Notes under the pieces: model-generated | Told to the model about the DNA's origin: nothing | Seen by the model: only the letters and a program-made list of their open reading frames with translations | The model's database searches: none | Assembly: GCA_035529935.1 (NCBI GenBank) | Contig: DATKVT010000169.1 | Span: 38,845-102,844 of the forward strand | Direction: 5' to 3' | Length of the DNA stretch: 64,000 nt | Source: Williamwhitmania sp. | GTDB lineage: Bacteria > Bacteroidota > Bacteroidia > Bacteroidales > Williamwhitmaniaceae | Part shown: positions 46,962 to 56,534 of the stretch, in pieces | How the letters are laid out: every line of letters starts with the position of its first letter | Numbering within the stretch: the stretch's first letter is position 1 | Position numbers and translations under genes: made by a program

Positions 46962-47720
46962 CTATTTAGAACCGTTTTCCTTGTTAAATTTTTTGATGAA
47001 ATGCTCAAGCGCCATTGTCATGGATGGATGCTCTGAGGTGGGCGACTGAATATCCAGCCTTAGCCCAGAGTCTTTTACAGCCTTTGCCGTAGTAGGACCA
47101 AATGATGCAATTTTCATCTCGTTCTGCTTGAACTCAGGAAAATTTTGGAAAAGAGATGTGATACCGCTCGGGCTATAAAAGACGATAATGTCATAGTTAA
47201 GCAATGAAACTTCAGAAAGATTGCTGCTCACCGTTTTATACAATATGGCCTTGGTATATTTAATTTTATCCTTGTCAAGAGCCTTGGGAATTTCGGGCTT
47301 ATGGATATCACTAAGCGGAAGAAGAAACTGCTCCTCACGATGCTTAAGAATATCGCTCATTAGATCCTTAAATGTGCCATCACCGTAAAATATTTTACGC
47401 TTCCGATAAACAATATACTTTTGAAGATAAAAGGCTATTGCTTCAGAAATGCAAAAATACTTCATCGTTTCTGGTATCGTCACCCTCATCTCTTCGGAAA
47501 TTCGGAAGAAATGATCAATGGCCGTTCTGCTGGTAAAGATAACCGCAGAAATTGCCTGGAAATCGATTTTTTGCTTTCGTACCTCCTTTGCGGGAACGCC
47601 TTCAATCTGAATGAATGGCTTAAAATCAATCTTCAGATTATAGCGTGTTGCTAACTCTAAAAAAGGAGATTTGTCGTTCTGTGGCTCAGGCTGTGAGACC
47701 AAAATTTTTTTGATTTTCAA
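46962..47720 (-). CDS. hemD: Uroporphyrinogen-III synthase-family protein
   Basis: A 252-residue protein of the HemD fold: two alternating Rossmann-like lobes, with ILVSQPEPQNDKSPFLELATRYNLKIDFKP in the first and DIIVFYSPSGITSLFQNFPE and IASFGPTTAKAVKDSGLRLDIQSP in the second. HemD closes hydroxymethylbilane to uroporphyrinogen III in heme and corrin synthesis. No other hem genes are adjacent; the placement between DUF4271 and rnpA is usual in Bacteroidetes. Because HemD sequences diverge strongly, function in tetrapyrrole synthesis is likely but not certain. Confidence 0.82.
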   Translation of the reverse strand: MKIKKILVSQPEPQNDKSPFLELATRYNLKIDFKPFIQIEGVPAKEVRKQKIDFQAISAVIFTSRTAIDHFFRISEEMRVTIPETMKYFCISEAIAFYLQKYIVYRKRKIFYGDGTFKDLMSDILKHREEQFLLPLSDIHKPEIPKALDKDKIKYTKAILYKTVSSNLSEVSLLNYDIIVFYSPSGITSLFQNFPEFKQNEMKIASFGPTTAKAVKDSGLRLDIQSPTSEHPSMTMALEHFIKKFNKENGSK

Positions 47721-47738
47721 GGCCGTATTATTTAAGGA

Positions 47739-48842
47739 TTAGGCAATAATAACTAACCTTTTGAAGCCAAAATAAAGACCTGCTAAAGGCAAAACTTCAA
47801 GGGCACAAAAGTATAAAATCCAATAGAAAATAGAAAATCTGTTACGAATAAAAAGCTGAAAAGATCTTATCGTCCTAAATATCAGCACTATTAAAGAAAG
47901 AGAGATTCCGATAAGTATTGGCAAAACTTGCTCGTTTGATGGCAAATAGATCGACAAAAACACTGATATTATTACAATTAGTGTAATAATGAAATTATAA
48001 ATAAAAAGATTGTAGTCGTGGAGTTGAAAATATTCTTGCTCGTTGCTAATTAAGCGAATTAACGAGCCAACAATATTTCTATAAAACATATAAACGGCAG
48101 TTACTGCTATCAAATATCCGAAAGAACTTAGTGAGGCTGTAAAATTCAGATCAAACAGGTGCAAAAAATTAAATGCAAGGAGGCTTATCCCCATCAAGAG
48201 TATCGAATATGTAATTATCTTAATTTGAGAATACTGACTCATCTTGCTGGAATAAAATCGCACAGCCTCCCGTGAATTGAGCGCACCAGCAACAATTAAG
48301 GCGAAAAACTTTCCGTAGAAGAGCTTAAAGGAAGCAAAACCAACAACCACTAGAAATATTATGGAGAAAAACCATCCATCATGGAGGCCATTTTGCTGAA
48401 TAGTTTTAATGGGGCCGATGACGCCACGCTCGTCTTTTTGCTCTAAAAATACTGTCTGGCTGAATGGCCCAAAATTATAACAATCTTGGCGTGATGTAAA
48501 AACGGAAAGTTTGAATCGAGTGACTAGGCTTGAGTCCACCAAATTTATAGCGCGAGAGTTAATGCCTTCCGCTGATAAATGCCTTGAGTAAAGAAAGGTC
48601 GAATCAACAGGATCCTTGGCACTGATGGCAACACTGGTTGAGCTTTCACTCTGTGCCAATGTTTTTTTAACATATACTTGCCGAATCGCTGTACCAGAAT
48701 CAAGCCTCGTTGCTTGCGTTGAAGGTTTGGAACTGTCGGAAGAGACAACATGAACACTATCTGAGGAGACAACATGAATAATGGAGTCCCGGCTGTGTGT
48801 TTTCACTAAAGTTGAATCCGACAGTTCGTGGCAAATTTTCAT
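47739..48842 (-). CDS. DUF4271 multi-pass membrane protein
   Basis: A 367-residue protein. I chose the ATG at 48842; an earlier one six codons upstream is possible. The N-terminal about 170 residues are polar and Ser-rich, with a short tandem repeat (IHVVSSDS, VHVVSSDS) at about 21-36. The C-terminal half has six or seven hydrophobic helices (FSIIFLVVVGFASFKLFYGKF, ILIGISLSLIVLIFRTI, and so on), characteristic of DUF4271. Function unknown. It is first in the cluster DUF4271-hemD-rnpA-yidD and has a TAnnTTTG element. Confidence 0.82.
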   Translation of the reverse strand: MKICHELSDSTLVKTHSRDSIIHVVSSDSVHVVSSDSSKPSTQATRLDSGTAIRQVYVKKTLAQSESSTSVAISAKDPVDSTFLYSRHLSAEGINSRAINLVDSSLVTRFKLSVFTSRQDCYNFGPFSQTVFLEQKDERGVIGPIKTIQQNGLHDGWFFSIIFLVVVGFASFKLFYGKFFALIVAGALNSREAVRFYSSKMSQYSQIKIITYSILLMGISLLAFNFLHLFDLNFTASLSSFGYLIAVTAVYMFYRNIVGSLIRLISNEQEYFQLHDYNLFIYNFIITLIVIISVFLSIYLPSNEQVLPILIGISLSLIVLIFRTIRSFQLFIRNRFSIFYWILYFCALEVLPLAGLYFGFKRLVIIA

Positions 48843-48868
48843 ACTTCGGCTGTAAAGCAAATATCGCG

Positions 48869-48876
48869 CAAAGATA
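48869..48876 (-). promoter_or_regulatory. Bacteroidetes -7 promoter element before the DUF4271 gene
   Basis: TATCTTTG on the minus strand, an exact TAnnTTTG match, 26 bases upstream of the ATG at 48842. Confidence 0.5.
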
Positions 48877-49031
48877 GCACGAAAACTGAAGAGTTATATC
48901 TTGCCCAGAATCTATTATCATGCCCCCTAGATGGGGCCGTTAGTTTTTAAGGAGATTATCAGAACATATTAACAATGAAAACCAACACAAAACACTGACA
49001 TACAGTTACTTATGTAGTTTTCAATATTATG

Positions 49032-50828
49032 CTACTTATGAAAATGAGCATAGATTTTGGTGGCAATTGACTTATGAACAGTGCTTAAAAGTTCGTCGAG
49101 TGTTAGCAAACGAATTTTCTCAACCGACCCATATTTCTTTAAAAGCAAAAGTCGACTTTTCTCCCCCACTCCAGCAATCGTATCGAGTTCGCTGGTAAGA
49201 AACTTACCACTGCGTTTTTTCCTATGAAAAGAAATTCCAAATCGGTGTGCCTCATCACGAATTTGCATCAAAACCCTTAAAGCTTCAGAATTTTTATCGA
49301 GGTATAAAGGTGTTGGGTCAAATGGCACATAAATCTCCTCCAAGCGCTTTGCAAGTCCAAGAATTGGTACCTTGGTCTCCAACTCTAGCATAACCAAACT
49401 TTCGTATGCTGCCGAAAGTTGTCCTTTGCCTCCGTCTATTACCACCAAATCAGGTAGTGGCTGTTGCTCGTCTATAATGCGACGATATCTCCGATAAACA
49501 ATCTCTTGCATAGAGGCAAAATCATTTGAACCCTCTACTGTTTTAATATTAAAATGTCGATAGTCACGCTTTGATGGCTTACCATCCAGAAAAACAACGC
49601 AGGAAGCAACAGGATTTGTTCCCTGCAAATTAGAGTTGTCAAAACACTCAATGTGGTGCGGCGGTTTTGGCAGGTGCAAACTTTGTTGAATCCTCTCTAG
49701 GAGAATTTCAGATCGTCGACCTGGATCAAGCCGATCTAGCATTTTGAGCTTCGTGGCATAATGTTCTCTACAGTTTTTTTCAGCAAGATCGAGCAACAAC
49801 TTCTTATCTCCCTTTTGCGGAACAACAAATTTTATATTTGCAATCTCAACCTCTGCGGGTAAGAAAGGAACTACAATCTCCCCGCTCAGAAATTTATATC
49901 GAAGCAATACCTCCTCAAGTAAAAAAGCAAGTAGCTCTTCGCGCGTCTCATCAAGATTGGTTTTCAGTTCAAAAGTCTGTGATTGAACAACGCTTCCATT
50001 TACTACTCGAAAAAAACTAGCTATTGCGAAAGAGGATTCCTGAAAAACAAAAAACACATCAAGGTTAGAAAGCGTTGAACTTACCACCGTAGATTTAATT
50101 TGCCAATCGGATAGGTTCTCCAATCGAGTCTTATACTGCTGCGCCAGCTCAAATTTTCTTTGAAAAGAGGCCTCACTCATTAAACTTTTCATCTCTTTTA
50201 CAACTTCAGACGAATTTCCCTTAAGTATTGATATAATTTGATTTATAGCCTCAGAATAAGTCTCCTTATCTTGTCGTCCCTCACATGGCCCCAAACAATT
50301 TCCTAAATGATACTCTAAGCAAACCTTATAGTTGCCATTACTAATTGTTTCCTCGGTTAACGGTAGTTTGCATGTTCTAATCTTATATAGCCCACGAAAT
50401 AATTCAAGCAGACCCCTCAAGTTAAACGCAGATGTATAAGGTCCAAAATATCGCCATCCGGGAACAGCCTGCTTTCGCGTAATAAAAACACGAGGAAAAT
50501 CTTCTTTTGTAACTACTATCCAGGGATAAGTTTTATCATCCTTAAGCAAAATATTATACCGAGGTTGAAACTTCTTAATAAGGGAGTTTTCAAGTAATAA
50601 TGCATCTGATTCAGAGTTGACGAGCGTATGCCTTATCTCAGCAATCTTACTTACCAGAACACGAACTTTACCACTTTGATTGCCGCGATTGAAGTAGGAT
50701 GAAACACGTTTACGCAAATCCTTTGCCTTGCCAATATATATAATCTTACCAGTATTATCGAAAAACTGATAAACACCAGGTAGGTGTGGAAGTGAATTAA
50801 CAACAAGCCTTAATTCATCCGCAAGCAT
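49032..50828 (-). CDS. uvrC: Excinuclease ABC subunit C
   Basis: A 598-residue nucleotide-excision repair nuclease. The N-terminal GIY-YIG domain (about 14-95) has GVYQFFDNTGKIIYIGKAKDLRKRV. A cysteine cluster region (KTCKLPLTEETI-like, CLEYHLGNCLGPC) and a UVR segment (about 200-235) follow. The RNase H-like domain has ECFDNSNLQGTNPVASCVVF and DLVVIDGGKGQL. The tandem helix-hairpin-helix end is ELDTIAGVGEKSRLLLLKKYGSVEKI. It makes both incisions around UvrB-bound lesions. It starts 3 bases after the adenine deaminase gene. Confidence 0.96.
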   Translation of the reverse strand: MLADELRLVVNSLPHLPGVYQFFDNTGKIIYIGKAKDLRKRVSSYFNRGNQSGKVRVLVSKIAEIRHTLVNSESDALLLENSLIKKFQPRYNILLKDDKTYPWIVVTKEDFPRVFITRKQAVPGWRYFGPYTSAFNLRGLLELFRGLYKIRTCKLPLTEETISNGNYKVCLEYHLGNCLGPCEGRQDKETYSEAINQIISILKGNSSEVVKEMKSLMSEASFQRKFELAQQYKTRLENLSDWQIKSTVVSSTLSNLDVFFVFQESSFAIASFFRVVNGSVVQSQTFELKTNLDETREELLAFLLEEVLLRYKFLSGEIVVPFLPAEVEIANIKFVVPQKGDKKLLLDLAEKNCREHYATKLKMLDRLDPGRRSEILLERIQQSLHLPKPPHHIECFDNSNLQGTNPVASCVVFLDGKPSKRDYRHFNIKTVEGSNDFASMQEIVYRRYRRIIDEQQPLPDLVVIDGGKGQLSAAYESLVMLELETKVPILGLAKRLEEIYVPFDPTPLYLDKNSEALRVLMQIRDEAHRFGISFHRKKRSGKFLTSELDTIAGVGEKSRLLLLKKYGSVEKIRLLTLDELLSTVHKSIATKIYAHFHK

Positions 50829-50831
50829 AGG

Positions 50832-52469
50832 TTAAGCGTAAATATTAATAAAACCAAAGTTTTTGGTAGAAAACAATCCGCGATCAGAAAGTTTAATTTC
50901 AGGAATAACAATCAATGCCATAAAAGAGAGAGTCATAAACGGGCTCCTTAATGGTGAGCCAAGTTTTCTAACGATAGTTTCTAGCTCATCATATTTATCT
51001 GCTGTATCAACAACAGATAGACTCGACATTAACCCAGCAATTGGGAGCTGCAGTAAATTAGCCGCATTGTCATGGTAAACGCAAAGGCCGCCTTTATGAT
51101 CAATAATGGTATTTACAGCGCTTACAATATCTTCATCTTTCACGCCAACGCATATTATGTTGTGGCTGTCATGAGCAATGGTGGTAGCAATGGCGCCTTG
51201 AGATATCCCCATTCCTTTAATAAACCCAACACCAGGTGGGCTATTTTGATATCGATTTACTACAACAATCTTAAGAATGTCGTTTGCGGAGTTAGATATC
51301 AAGTTATTATTCTCAACAATGGGTGATCCGACAACCTCCTTGGTAACCAGTTCACCGTCCACGATCTGAATTGCCCTAACCTTGTCGGACTTTGCCGCCA
51401 CAGCAATATCAATTGTAGTAATGCGACCCCTCTCAAACTTATTGGGCAAAGGAGACGACAATGACACCTTTGACTTGAACGGCAAAGCAGAATCCCAAAC
51501 ACAAGCACCATTTATATACGTTTGGGTAATATTAAAATCCTTCAGATTATCAACAACTATAAAATCAGCAGAATCCCCAACAGCCAAGAGGCCAACGGGT
51601 AATTTATAATGCAGAACCGGATTGACACAAGCAATTTTCAGAACCGTAAAGAGATCGTATCCTAAGGCCAAAGCACGTTTAACAGTTAAATTAATATGCC
51701 CATATTGAAAATCGTTTGGATGGCAATCGTCGGTGCAAAACATAAGCATTTCTGGGCTGTCAAGGATAAGTGGATGTAGTGCATTAAAATTTTTTGCAGC
51801 ACTACCCTCCCTTATTAATATTTTCATTCCCAACGCAATCTTCGCTCGTGCCTCTTCCACGGTAAAACACTCATGATCGGTGGATATCCCAGCGGAAACA
51901 TACTTCTCCAAATCAGCACCACCAACACCGGGAATATGCCCATCAACGGGTTTCCCAACCTCCTTAGCATGCCGCAACTTCGCCATAACTCGTTCATCGC
52001 CGGCTATCACCCCGGGGTAGTTCATCATCTCAGCCAAGAAATATATATCATCTCTTTTCAGCAACCGTCCAACTATATCCGAATCAAGTTCGGCACCAGA
52101 TGTCTCAAAGAAAGTAGCCGGAACGCACGAGGGTACACCGAAAAAAAACTTAAGGGAACTTTCCTTTGCGTTTTCAATCATAAAATTGATGCCCTCCTCG
52201 CCAACCACATTTGCAATTTCATGCGGATCAGAAACAACAGCAACAGTACCATGCTGCACCGCCATGGCCCCAAAGCAAGAAGGCGAAACCATCGAACTTT
52301 CAACGTGAACGTGAGCATCAATAAAGCCGGGCAAAATATAGTTAACCCCTGGCCGTTCACCAGCCGAAACCAGAACAGACACAATCTTACCTGCATCAAA
52401 AACCACCTCTCCGTAGCCCACCTTGCCACCCGCAACATCTACGATATTGCCAACGATACTATTTTTCAT
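50832..52469 (-). CDS. ade: Adenine deaminase
   Basis: A 545-residue amidohydrolase converting adenine to hypoxanthine and ammonia. I chose the ATG at 52469 over a TTG two codons earlier. The metal site is GFIDAHVHVESSM (His-x-His), a Glu-containing stretch follows in FLAEMMNYPGV, and GHIPGVGGADLEKYVSAGISTDHEC and CTDDCHPND give the remaining ligands. The C-terminal domain includes IAHDSHNIICVG. Length fits AdeC-type enzymes. It follows mnmG by 64 bases, which contain the parS-like pair, and leads directly into uvrC. Confidence 0.93.
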   Translation of the reverse strand: MKNSIVGNIVDVAGGKVGYGEVVFDAGKIVSVLVSAGERPGVNYILPGFIDAHVHVESSMVSPSCFGAMAVQHGTVAVVSDPHEIANVVGEEGINFMIENAKESSLKFFFGVPSCVPATFFETSGAELDSDIVGRLLKRDDIYFLAEMMNYPGVIAGDERVMAKLRHAKEVGKPVDGHIPGVGGADLEKYVSAGISTDHECFTVEEARAKIALGMKILIREGSAAKNFNALHPLILDSPEMLMFCTDDCHPNDFQYGHINLTVKRALALGYDLFTVLKIACVNPVLHYKLPVGLLAVGDSADFIVVDNLKDFNITQTYINGACVWDSALPFKSKVSLSSPLPNKFERGRITTIDIAVAAKSDKVRAIQIVDGELVTKEVVGSPIVENNNLISNSANDILKIVVVNRYQNSPPGVGFIKGMGISQGAIATTIAHDSHNIICVGVKDEDIVSAVNTIIDHKGGLCVYHDNAANLLQLPIAGLMSSLSVVDTADKYDELETIVRKLGSPLRSPFMTLSFMALIVIPEIKLSDRGLFSTKNFGFINIYA

Positions 52470-52482
52470 GACCAATAATTAT

Positions 52483-52498
52483 TGTTCCACGTGGAACC
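52483..52498. promoter_or_regulatory. parS-like ParB-binding site 1
   Basis: TGTTCCACGTGGAACC; the inner 14 bases (GTTCCACGTGGAAC, 52484-52497) are a perfect palindrome. It matches the widespread chromosomal parS consensus TGTTnCACGTGnAACA at all defined positions but the last. It lies between the adenine deaminase start codon and mnmG. Confidence 0.75.
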
Positions 52499-52519
52499 AT
52501 TAAACCAATAAAAACGAAA

Positions 52520-52535
52520 TGTTCCACGTGGAACT
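52520..52535. promoter_or_regulatory. parS-like ParB-binding site 2
   Basis: TGTTCCACGTGGAACT, with the same perfect 14-base palindrome (52521-52534). Its last bases overlap the mnmG stop codon. Centre-to-centre distance to site 1 is 37 bases. Confidence 0.75.
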
Positions 52536-54408
52536 AGCGACCGAAGTAAACCAAAAGTACATTTATGTCAGATGGTGAAACACCAGGAATTCGACTTGCC
52601 TGCCCGATATCGGCAGGCCTTATTCGAGACAACTTCTGTCGTGCTTCTGTTGACATTGACTTCATTGACATGTAATCAAAGTCGGGGTTAATCTTAATGT
52701 GTTGAAGCCGCTTTTGCTTATCGGCAACTATTCGTTCACGCTCAATATATCCAGCATACTTAATTTGTATCTCAATTGCTTGTGAAACTTCGTTGTACAG
52801 CTCGCCGCATTTTTCCCTAAACAGAGAGAATCCATCAATAATTGATGATAAATCCTCGATTGTAACAGCGGGGCGAAGCAGGAATTCGACTGCCTTTCGA
52901 GCCTGAGGCGTCTCGGCACCGCCACGCGCAACAAGTATTGGGTTCACAAGATCAGGCCTTAAGCTAGAATTTCGCACCAGGGCCGCCCCTTCCTTTATTA
53001 AGTTCTGCTTGAGAACAAAGTGATGGTGTCGTTCTTCATCTACTAACCCAATTTCATATCCTCGTGGGGTTAGCCTATCATCGGCGTTATCCTGCCTTAG
53101 CAGTATCCTGAATTCTGCCCTACTAGTAAACATTCGATAAGGCTCATCAACACCCTTGCTGATCAAATCATCAATTAAAACACCAATATAAGCTTCGTCC
53201 CGTGAAAGAATAAACGCATCCTTCCCGTCACAAAAACGATTGGCGTTAATACCGGCAATTAATCCTTGGGCGGCAGCCTCCTCATATCCAGTGGTTCCAT
53301 TTATCTGTCCAGCGAAGAATAAACCAGAAACCAACTTCGTTTCCAATGAATTCTTAAGTTGGGTTGGTTGAAAGAAATCATATTCAATAGCGTAACCTGG
53401 TCTAAATACTTTAACATTTTCAAACCCGGGAACACATTTCAATGCTTCAAGTTGAACCTCAAAAGGTAAAGAACTGCTAAAACCATTAAGGTAATACTCT
53501 ATATTATCTCGACCTTCAGGTTCTAAAAACAACTGATGCTGATCCTTATCGTGAAAGGTGCGAACTTTATCCTCAATGCTTGGGCAGTAACGAGGTCCGA
53601 TACTTTTAATAGTCCCATTAAATAGAGGGCTCTCCTCAAAGCGCGACTCTAAAATACGATGAACGGTTCTATTGGTATAAACAGTGTAACATGGTAACTG
53701 CTCTGAAACTGGTTCTACAACCTCAGAAAAAGAAAATTTCTCTGGAAACACATCACCATGCTGCTCTGTCAATTTACTATAATCAACAGAACGACCATCA
53801 ATGCGCATAGGTGTTCCTGTTTTCATTCGACCTACCTCAAAGCCAATATTTATTAAATACTCTGATAATCCAAAAGAAGAAGGCTCACCAGCGCGTCCTC
53901 CTGTGACGTGAGTGCTTCCAACATATATTAATCCATTCAAGAAAGTTCCATTTGTAAGGACTACACTTTTAGCATAAATGGTTTGTCCAAGTGCTGTGAC
54001 AACACCCAAAACCATATTGTTTTCAACAATAAGACCAGTTACGCTATCCTGCCAGAAAGAAAGATTCTCAACCTTTTCAAGTGCTTTCCTCCACTCAATA
54101 GAAAACTGAACCCGATCGCATTGCGCTCGTGGGCTCCACATGGCAGGTCCCTTACTCCTATTAAGCATCCTAAACTGAATACTCGTTTTATCTGTAATTA
54201 ATCCGGTATAACCTCCCAATGCATCAATCTCTCGAACAATTTGGCCTTTTGCTATACCACCAATTGCAGGATTACAACTCATCTGTGCCATCTTGGTCAT
54301 ATCCATTGTAATTAACAATGTCTTACTACCAAGCTTAGATGCTGCTGCCGCTGCTTCACATCCAGCATGACCTGCTCCTACAACAATAACATCATATGAA
54401 AAATTCAT
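52534..54408 (-). CDS. mnmG: tRNA uridine-5-carboxymethylaminomethyl modification enzyme MnmG
   Basis: A 624-residue FAD- and NADH-dependent enzyme that, with MnmE, adds (carboxymethyl)aminomethyl to wobble U34. The Rossmann FAD site is [23 protein letters not shown]. Family signatures [23 protein letters not shown] and [25 protein letters not shown] are intact. The C-terminal helical domain (about 550-624) binds MnmE and tRNA. Length is normal. Its stop codon touches parS-like site 2. mnmE is not in the window. Confidence 0.97.
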   Translation of the reverse strand: MNFSYDVIVVGAGHAGCEAAAAASKLGSKTLLITMDMTKMAQMSCNPAIGGIAKGQIVREIDALGGYTGLITDKTSIQFRMLNRSKGPAMWSPRAQCDRVQFSIEWRKALEKVENLSFWQDSVTGLIVENNMVLGVVTALGQTIYAKSVVLTNGTFLNGLIYVGSTHVTGGRAGEPSSFGLSEYLINIGFEVGRMKTGTPMRIDGRSVDYSKLTEQHGDVFPEKFSFSEVVEPVSEQLPCYTVYTNRTVHRILESRFEESPLFNGTIKSIGPRYCPSIEDKVRTFHDKDQHQLFLEPEGRDNIEYYLNGFSSSLPFEVQLEALKCVPGFENVKVFRPGYAIEYDFFQPTQLKNSLETKLVSGLFFAGQINGTTGYEEAAAQGLIAGINANRFCDGKDAFILSRDEAYIGVLIDDLISKGVDEPYRMFTSRAEFRILLRQDNADDRLTPRGYEIGLVDEERHHHFVLKQNLIKEGAALVRNSSLRPDLVNPILVARGGAETPQARKAVEFLLRPAVTIEDLSSIIDGFSLFREKCGELYNEVSQAIEIQIKYAGYIERERIVADKQKRLQHIKINPDFDYMSMKSMSTEARQKLSRIRPADIGQASRIPGVSPSDINVLLVYFGR

Positions 54409-54450
54409 TCGAATAGAATTTCAGATAATTATGCAAAACAGGAAAGAAAC

Positions 54451-54873
54451 CTATTTGTTCTCAAATAAAACTAGATATTTATCTTCAAGAAAACGCATGT
54501 GCCGATTCTCAACATCTGATTTGTCATTATAGCCACAAAGATGAAGAACTCCATGAATAACCACTCGGTTAAGTTCTTCATCAAACAGAGATTGGAATAG
54601 TTTCGAATTTTCGAGAACGGTGTCTACGCTAATAAAGATATCACCAGAAAGAAAATTCTCAGTTGAATAATCAAACGTGATTACATCGGTATAATAATCA
54701 TGCTTTAAATATTCTCTATTAATGCTGAGAAGATACTTATCAGAGCAAAAAATAAAATTGATATCACCAGAGCGTTTTTTCTCAATAGTTACAACCTGCT
54801 TAATCCAGGCCGTAAGAGCTCTTTTATGGGAAGGTGTATATGGTGTATCTTGGTTGAAATATTTTATAGCCAC
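54451..54873 (-). CDS. ybeY: Endoribonuclease YbeY
   Basis: A 140-residue zinc endoribonuclease for 16S rRNA 3' maturation and 70S quality control. The metal motif is complete: VVIHGVLHLCGYNDKSDVENRHM, with three histidines in the H-x3-H-x5-H arrangement followed here by N-K. The segment DVITFDYSTENFLSGDIFISVDTV is the conserved core strand. It follows the RsbW-like gene by one base and precedes mnmG by 42. Confidence 0.93.
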   Translation of the reverse strand: MAIKYFNQDTPYTPSHKRALTAWIKQVVTIEKKRSGDINFIFCSDKYLLSINREYLKHDYYTDVITFDYSTENFLSGDIFISVDTVLENSKLFQSLFDEELNRVVIHGVLHLCGYNDKSDVENRHMRFLEDKYLVLFENK

Positions 54874-54874
54874 T

Positions 54875-55270
54875 TTACAAATTGAATTTCAACTCAACGG
54901 TTGAACCCTCCTGCTCAAATGAAACTGAATCGGAAAGATGTTGCATTAAAAAAACACCCCTACCGTGGATATTCTCAATATTCTCAGGTGTCGTGGGGTC
55001 AGGAACATTGTGGAAATCAAAACCGGGGCCTTGGTCCTTGATAGCAATTTTTAAAATATGACCATCAGAAAACACAGCAATTTCCACTTTCTTTTCTGAT
55101 TTAAGTTTGTTTCCATGCACGATACCATTATTAACGGCCTCAACCGTAGCGATTAAAACTTTACCGTACAACTCAGAACTTAGTTGAAGTGCATCCGATA
55201 TCTCATCGATCAGCCTTTCAACCATACAAATATTTTCAAGTCTTGAAGAAATTATTAACCGCTTCTCCAT
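54875..55270 (-). CDS. RsbW-like anti-sigma/serine-kinase-type ATP-binding protein
   Basis: A 131-residue GHKL ATPase domain standing alone. The N box is EAVNNGIVHGNKLKS, G1 is IKDQGPGFDFH, and the lid/G2 is NIHGRGVFLMQHLSD. Such proteins bind a sigma factor or phosphorylate a STAS partner, and SpoIIE-type phosphatases act in the opposite direction. No STAS gene is adjacent; a SpoIIE-type protein lies about 14 kb away. It is co-transcribed with ybeY (1-base gap), an arrangement I believe is common in this phylum. Confidence 0.85.
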   Translation of the reverse strand: MEKRLIISSRLENICMVERLIDEISDALQLSSELYGKVLIATVEAVNNGIVHGNKLKSEKKVEIAVFSDGHILKIAIKDQGPGFDFHNVPDPTTPENIENIHGRGVFLMQHLSDSVSFEQEGSTVELKFNL

Positions 55271-55358
55271 GAAATTAACATTTACTCATTTAAGAACGAA
55301 TTAAAGGAAAAACGAGTTACTAAAAATACGAGTTTTTTTTAAAAAAACATCTCTTTTA

Positions 55359-56534
55359 TCATTTTCTTAACCAAAGCTCAGGATCTAAGGGCTGATTTTC
55401 CTTCCATATTTCAAACCCGAGGAAACTACCGTTACGCAGATTTCCAATACTTTGACCTAAAGAAACGTGGTCGCCAGGTTTAACATAAACCTGGAATAAA
55501 TTGTGATATACAGTCAAAAATTTTCCATGACGAACAATAACCGCATTATTTGAACCCAATATAGAGATAACCTTCTTAACCTCTCCATCGAAAATTGAAA
55601 AAACAACATTGCTTGTAGAACTCGTAATTTTCACTCCATTGCTTTTAATTTGAACATCCTTAAGAACAGGATGGTTATGCAAACCAAAACCTTCAACGAT
55701 AATTCCATTTTCAATTGGAACAGGGAATTTTCCACGATTATCTTCAAACTTTGTGCTCAATCGAAGTGCATCAGAAGAATAAACAATCTTTCCTCCAACT
55801 GATGACTTCCTTCGTTCTTCAGCCAACAAACTTTCAATCTCCTTCTCAATTCTCAAGCTCTCCTGTGTTAGACGCCTCTGATCATCACGAAGCTGTTTGC
55901 TCTTCTTTTTAAGTTCACCTATAAGTTCAGTCACCCCATGCTCATCACTTTGTAAAGTTTCAATTTCATTATTCTTAGAGCTAATAGCCGCGGCTAATTC
56001 AGCTCTATGTTTCTTCACAAGATTGAGTTGGTTTCCCATCTGCTTTGAAGTCTCAATAATATCTTGTCCCTTACGTTCAATAAGGTCGCTAAACTCCTTA
56101 AAATAACGCATACGTTGATATCCTTGGTTAAAATCCTTTGCACTAAAAATAAAAAGTAATTTCTGCTGATTATACCGAGTCTTGTAAGCTGCACTAATTA
56201 AACCAGAATAAGCCACCTTAAGATCATTCAATTGCTTATTAAGAGAGGAAAGATTAAGTTCCCCTGATACAATTTCAACATTTAGTGCTTCAATCTCATC
56301 GTTTAAATTATCAATCAATTTCTTGCGAGTGGCCATTTGACTTCTAAGTAAGAGAAGCTTATTCAAAGAAACCTCCTTATCATTATCTGACTTTCGAATT
56401 AAATCCTGAGTCAACTTAAGCTCATTAAGAATCCCAGATTTACGTTCCTGCAAATCCTTAACTCCCTGACCAAATACAAACAAGGGTAGAAGAGAGAAAG
56501 ACAAGCAAAAGAAAAAACTAAGTAAATATCTCAT
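55359..56534 (-). CDS. EnvC-like murein hydrolase activator (degenerate LytM)
   Basis: A 391-residue secreted protein with signal peptide (SFFFCLSFSLLPLFVFGQ). About residues 22-250 form a long coiled coil (DLQERKSGILNELKLTQDL and so on). The C-terminal LytM/M23-like domain (about 270-391) is recognisable (GFGLHNHPVLKDVQIKSNGVKI, VRHGKFLTVYHNL, GSFLGFEIWKE) but lacks the usual zinc ligands: the H...GiDi block reads KSNGVKI, and the terminal HxH block reads LGFE. It should therefore not cut peptidoglycan itself but activate amidases, as EnvC does. It is adjacent to the TPR gene with no gap. Confidence 0.88.
   Translation of the reverse strand: MRYLLSFFFCLSFSLLPLFVFGQGVKDLQERKSGILNELKLTQDLIRKSDNDKEVSLNKLLLLRSQMATRKKLIDNLNDEIEALNVEIVSGELNLSSLNKQLNDLKVAYSGLISAAYKTRYNQQKLLFIFSAKDFNQGYQRMRYFKEFSDLIERKGQDIIETSKQMGNQLNLVKKHRAELAAAISSKNNEIETLQSDEHGVTELIGELKKKSKQLRDDQRRLTQESLRIEKEIESLLAEERRKSSVGGKIVYSSDALRLSTKFEDNRGKFPVPIENGIIVEGFGLHNHPVLKDVQIKSNGVKITSSTSNVVFSIFDGEVKKVISILGSNNAVIVRHGKFLTVYHNLFQVYVKPGDHVSLGQSIGNLRNGSFLGFEIWKENQPLDPELWLRK

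Noticed and set aside
48922..48937. GCCCC/GGGGC hairpin downstream of uvrC
   Set aside because: It has a short 5-bp stem and no T run on the minus strand; too weak to call as a terminator.
51873..52478. A 201-codon open frame on the plus strand opposite the adenine deaminase gene
   Set aside because: It lies wholly within a well-supported gene, has no recognisable domain and looks like an antisense shadow.
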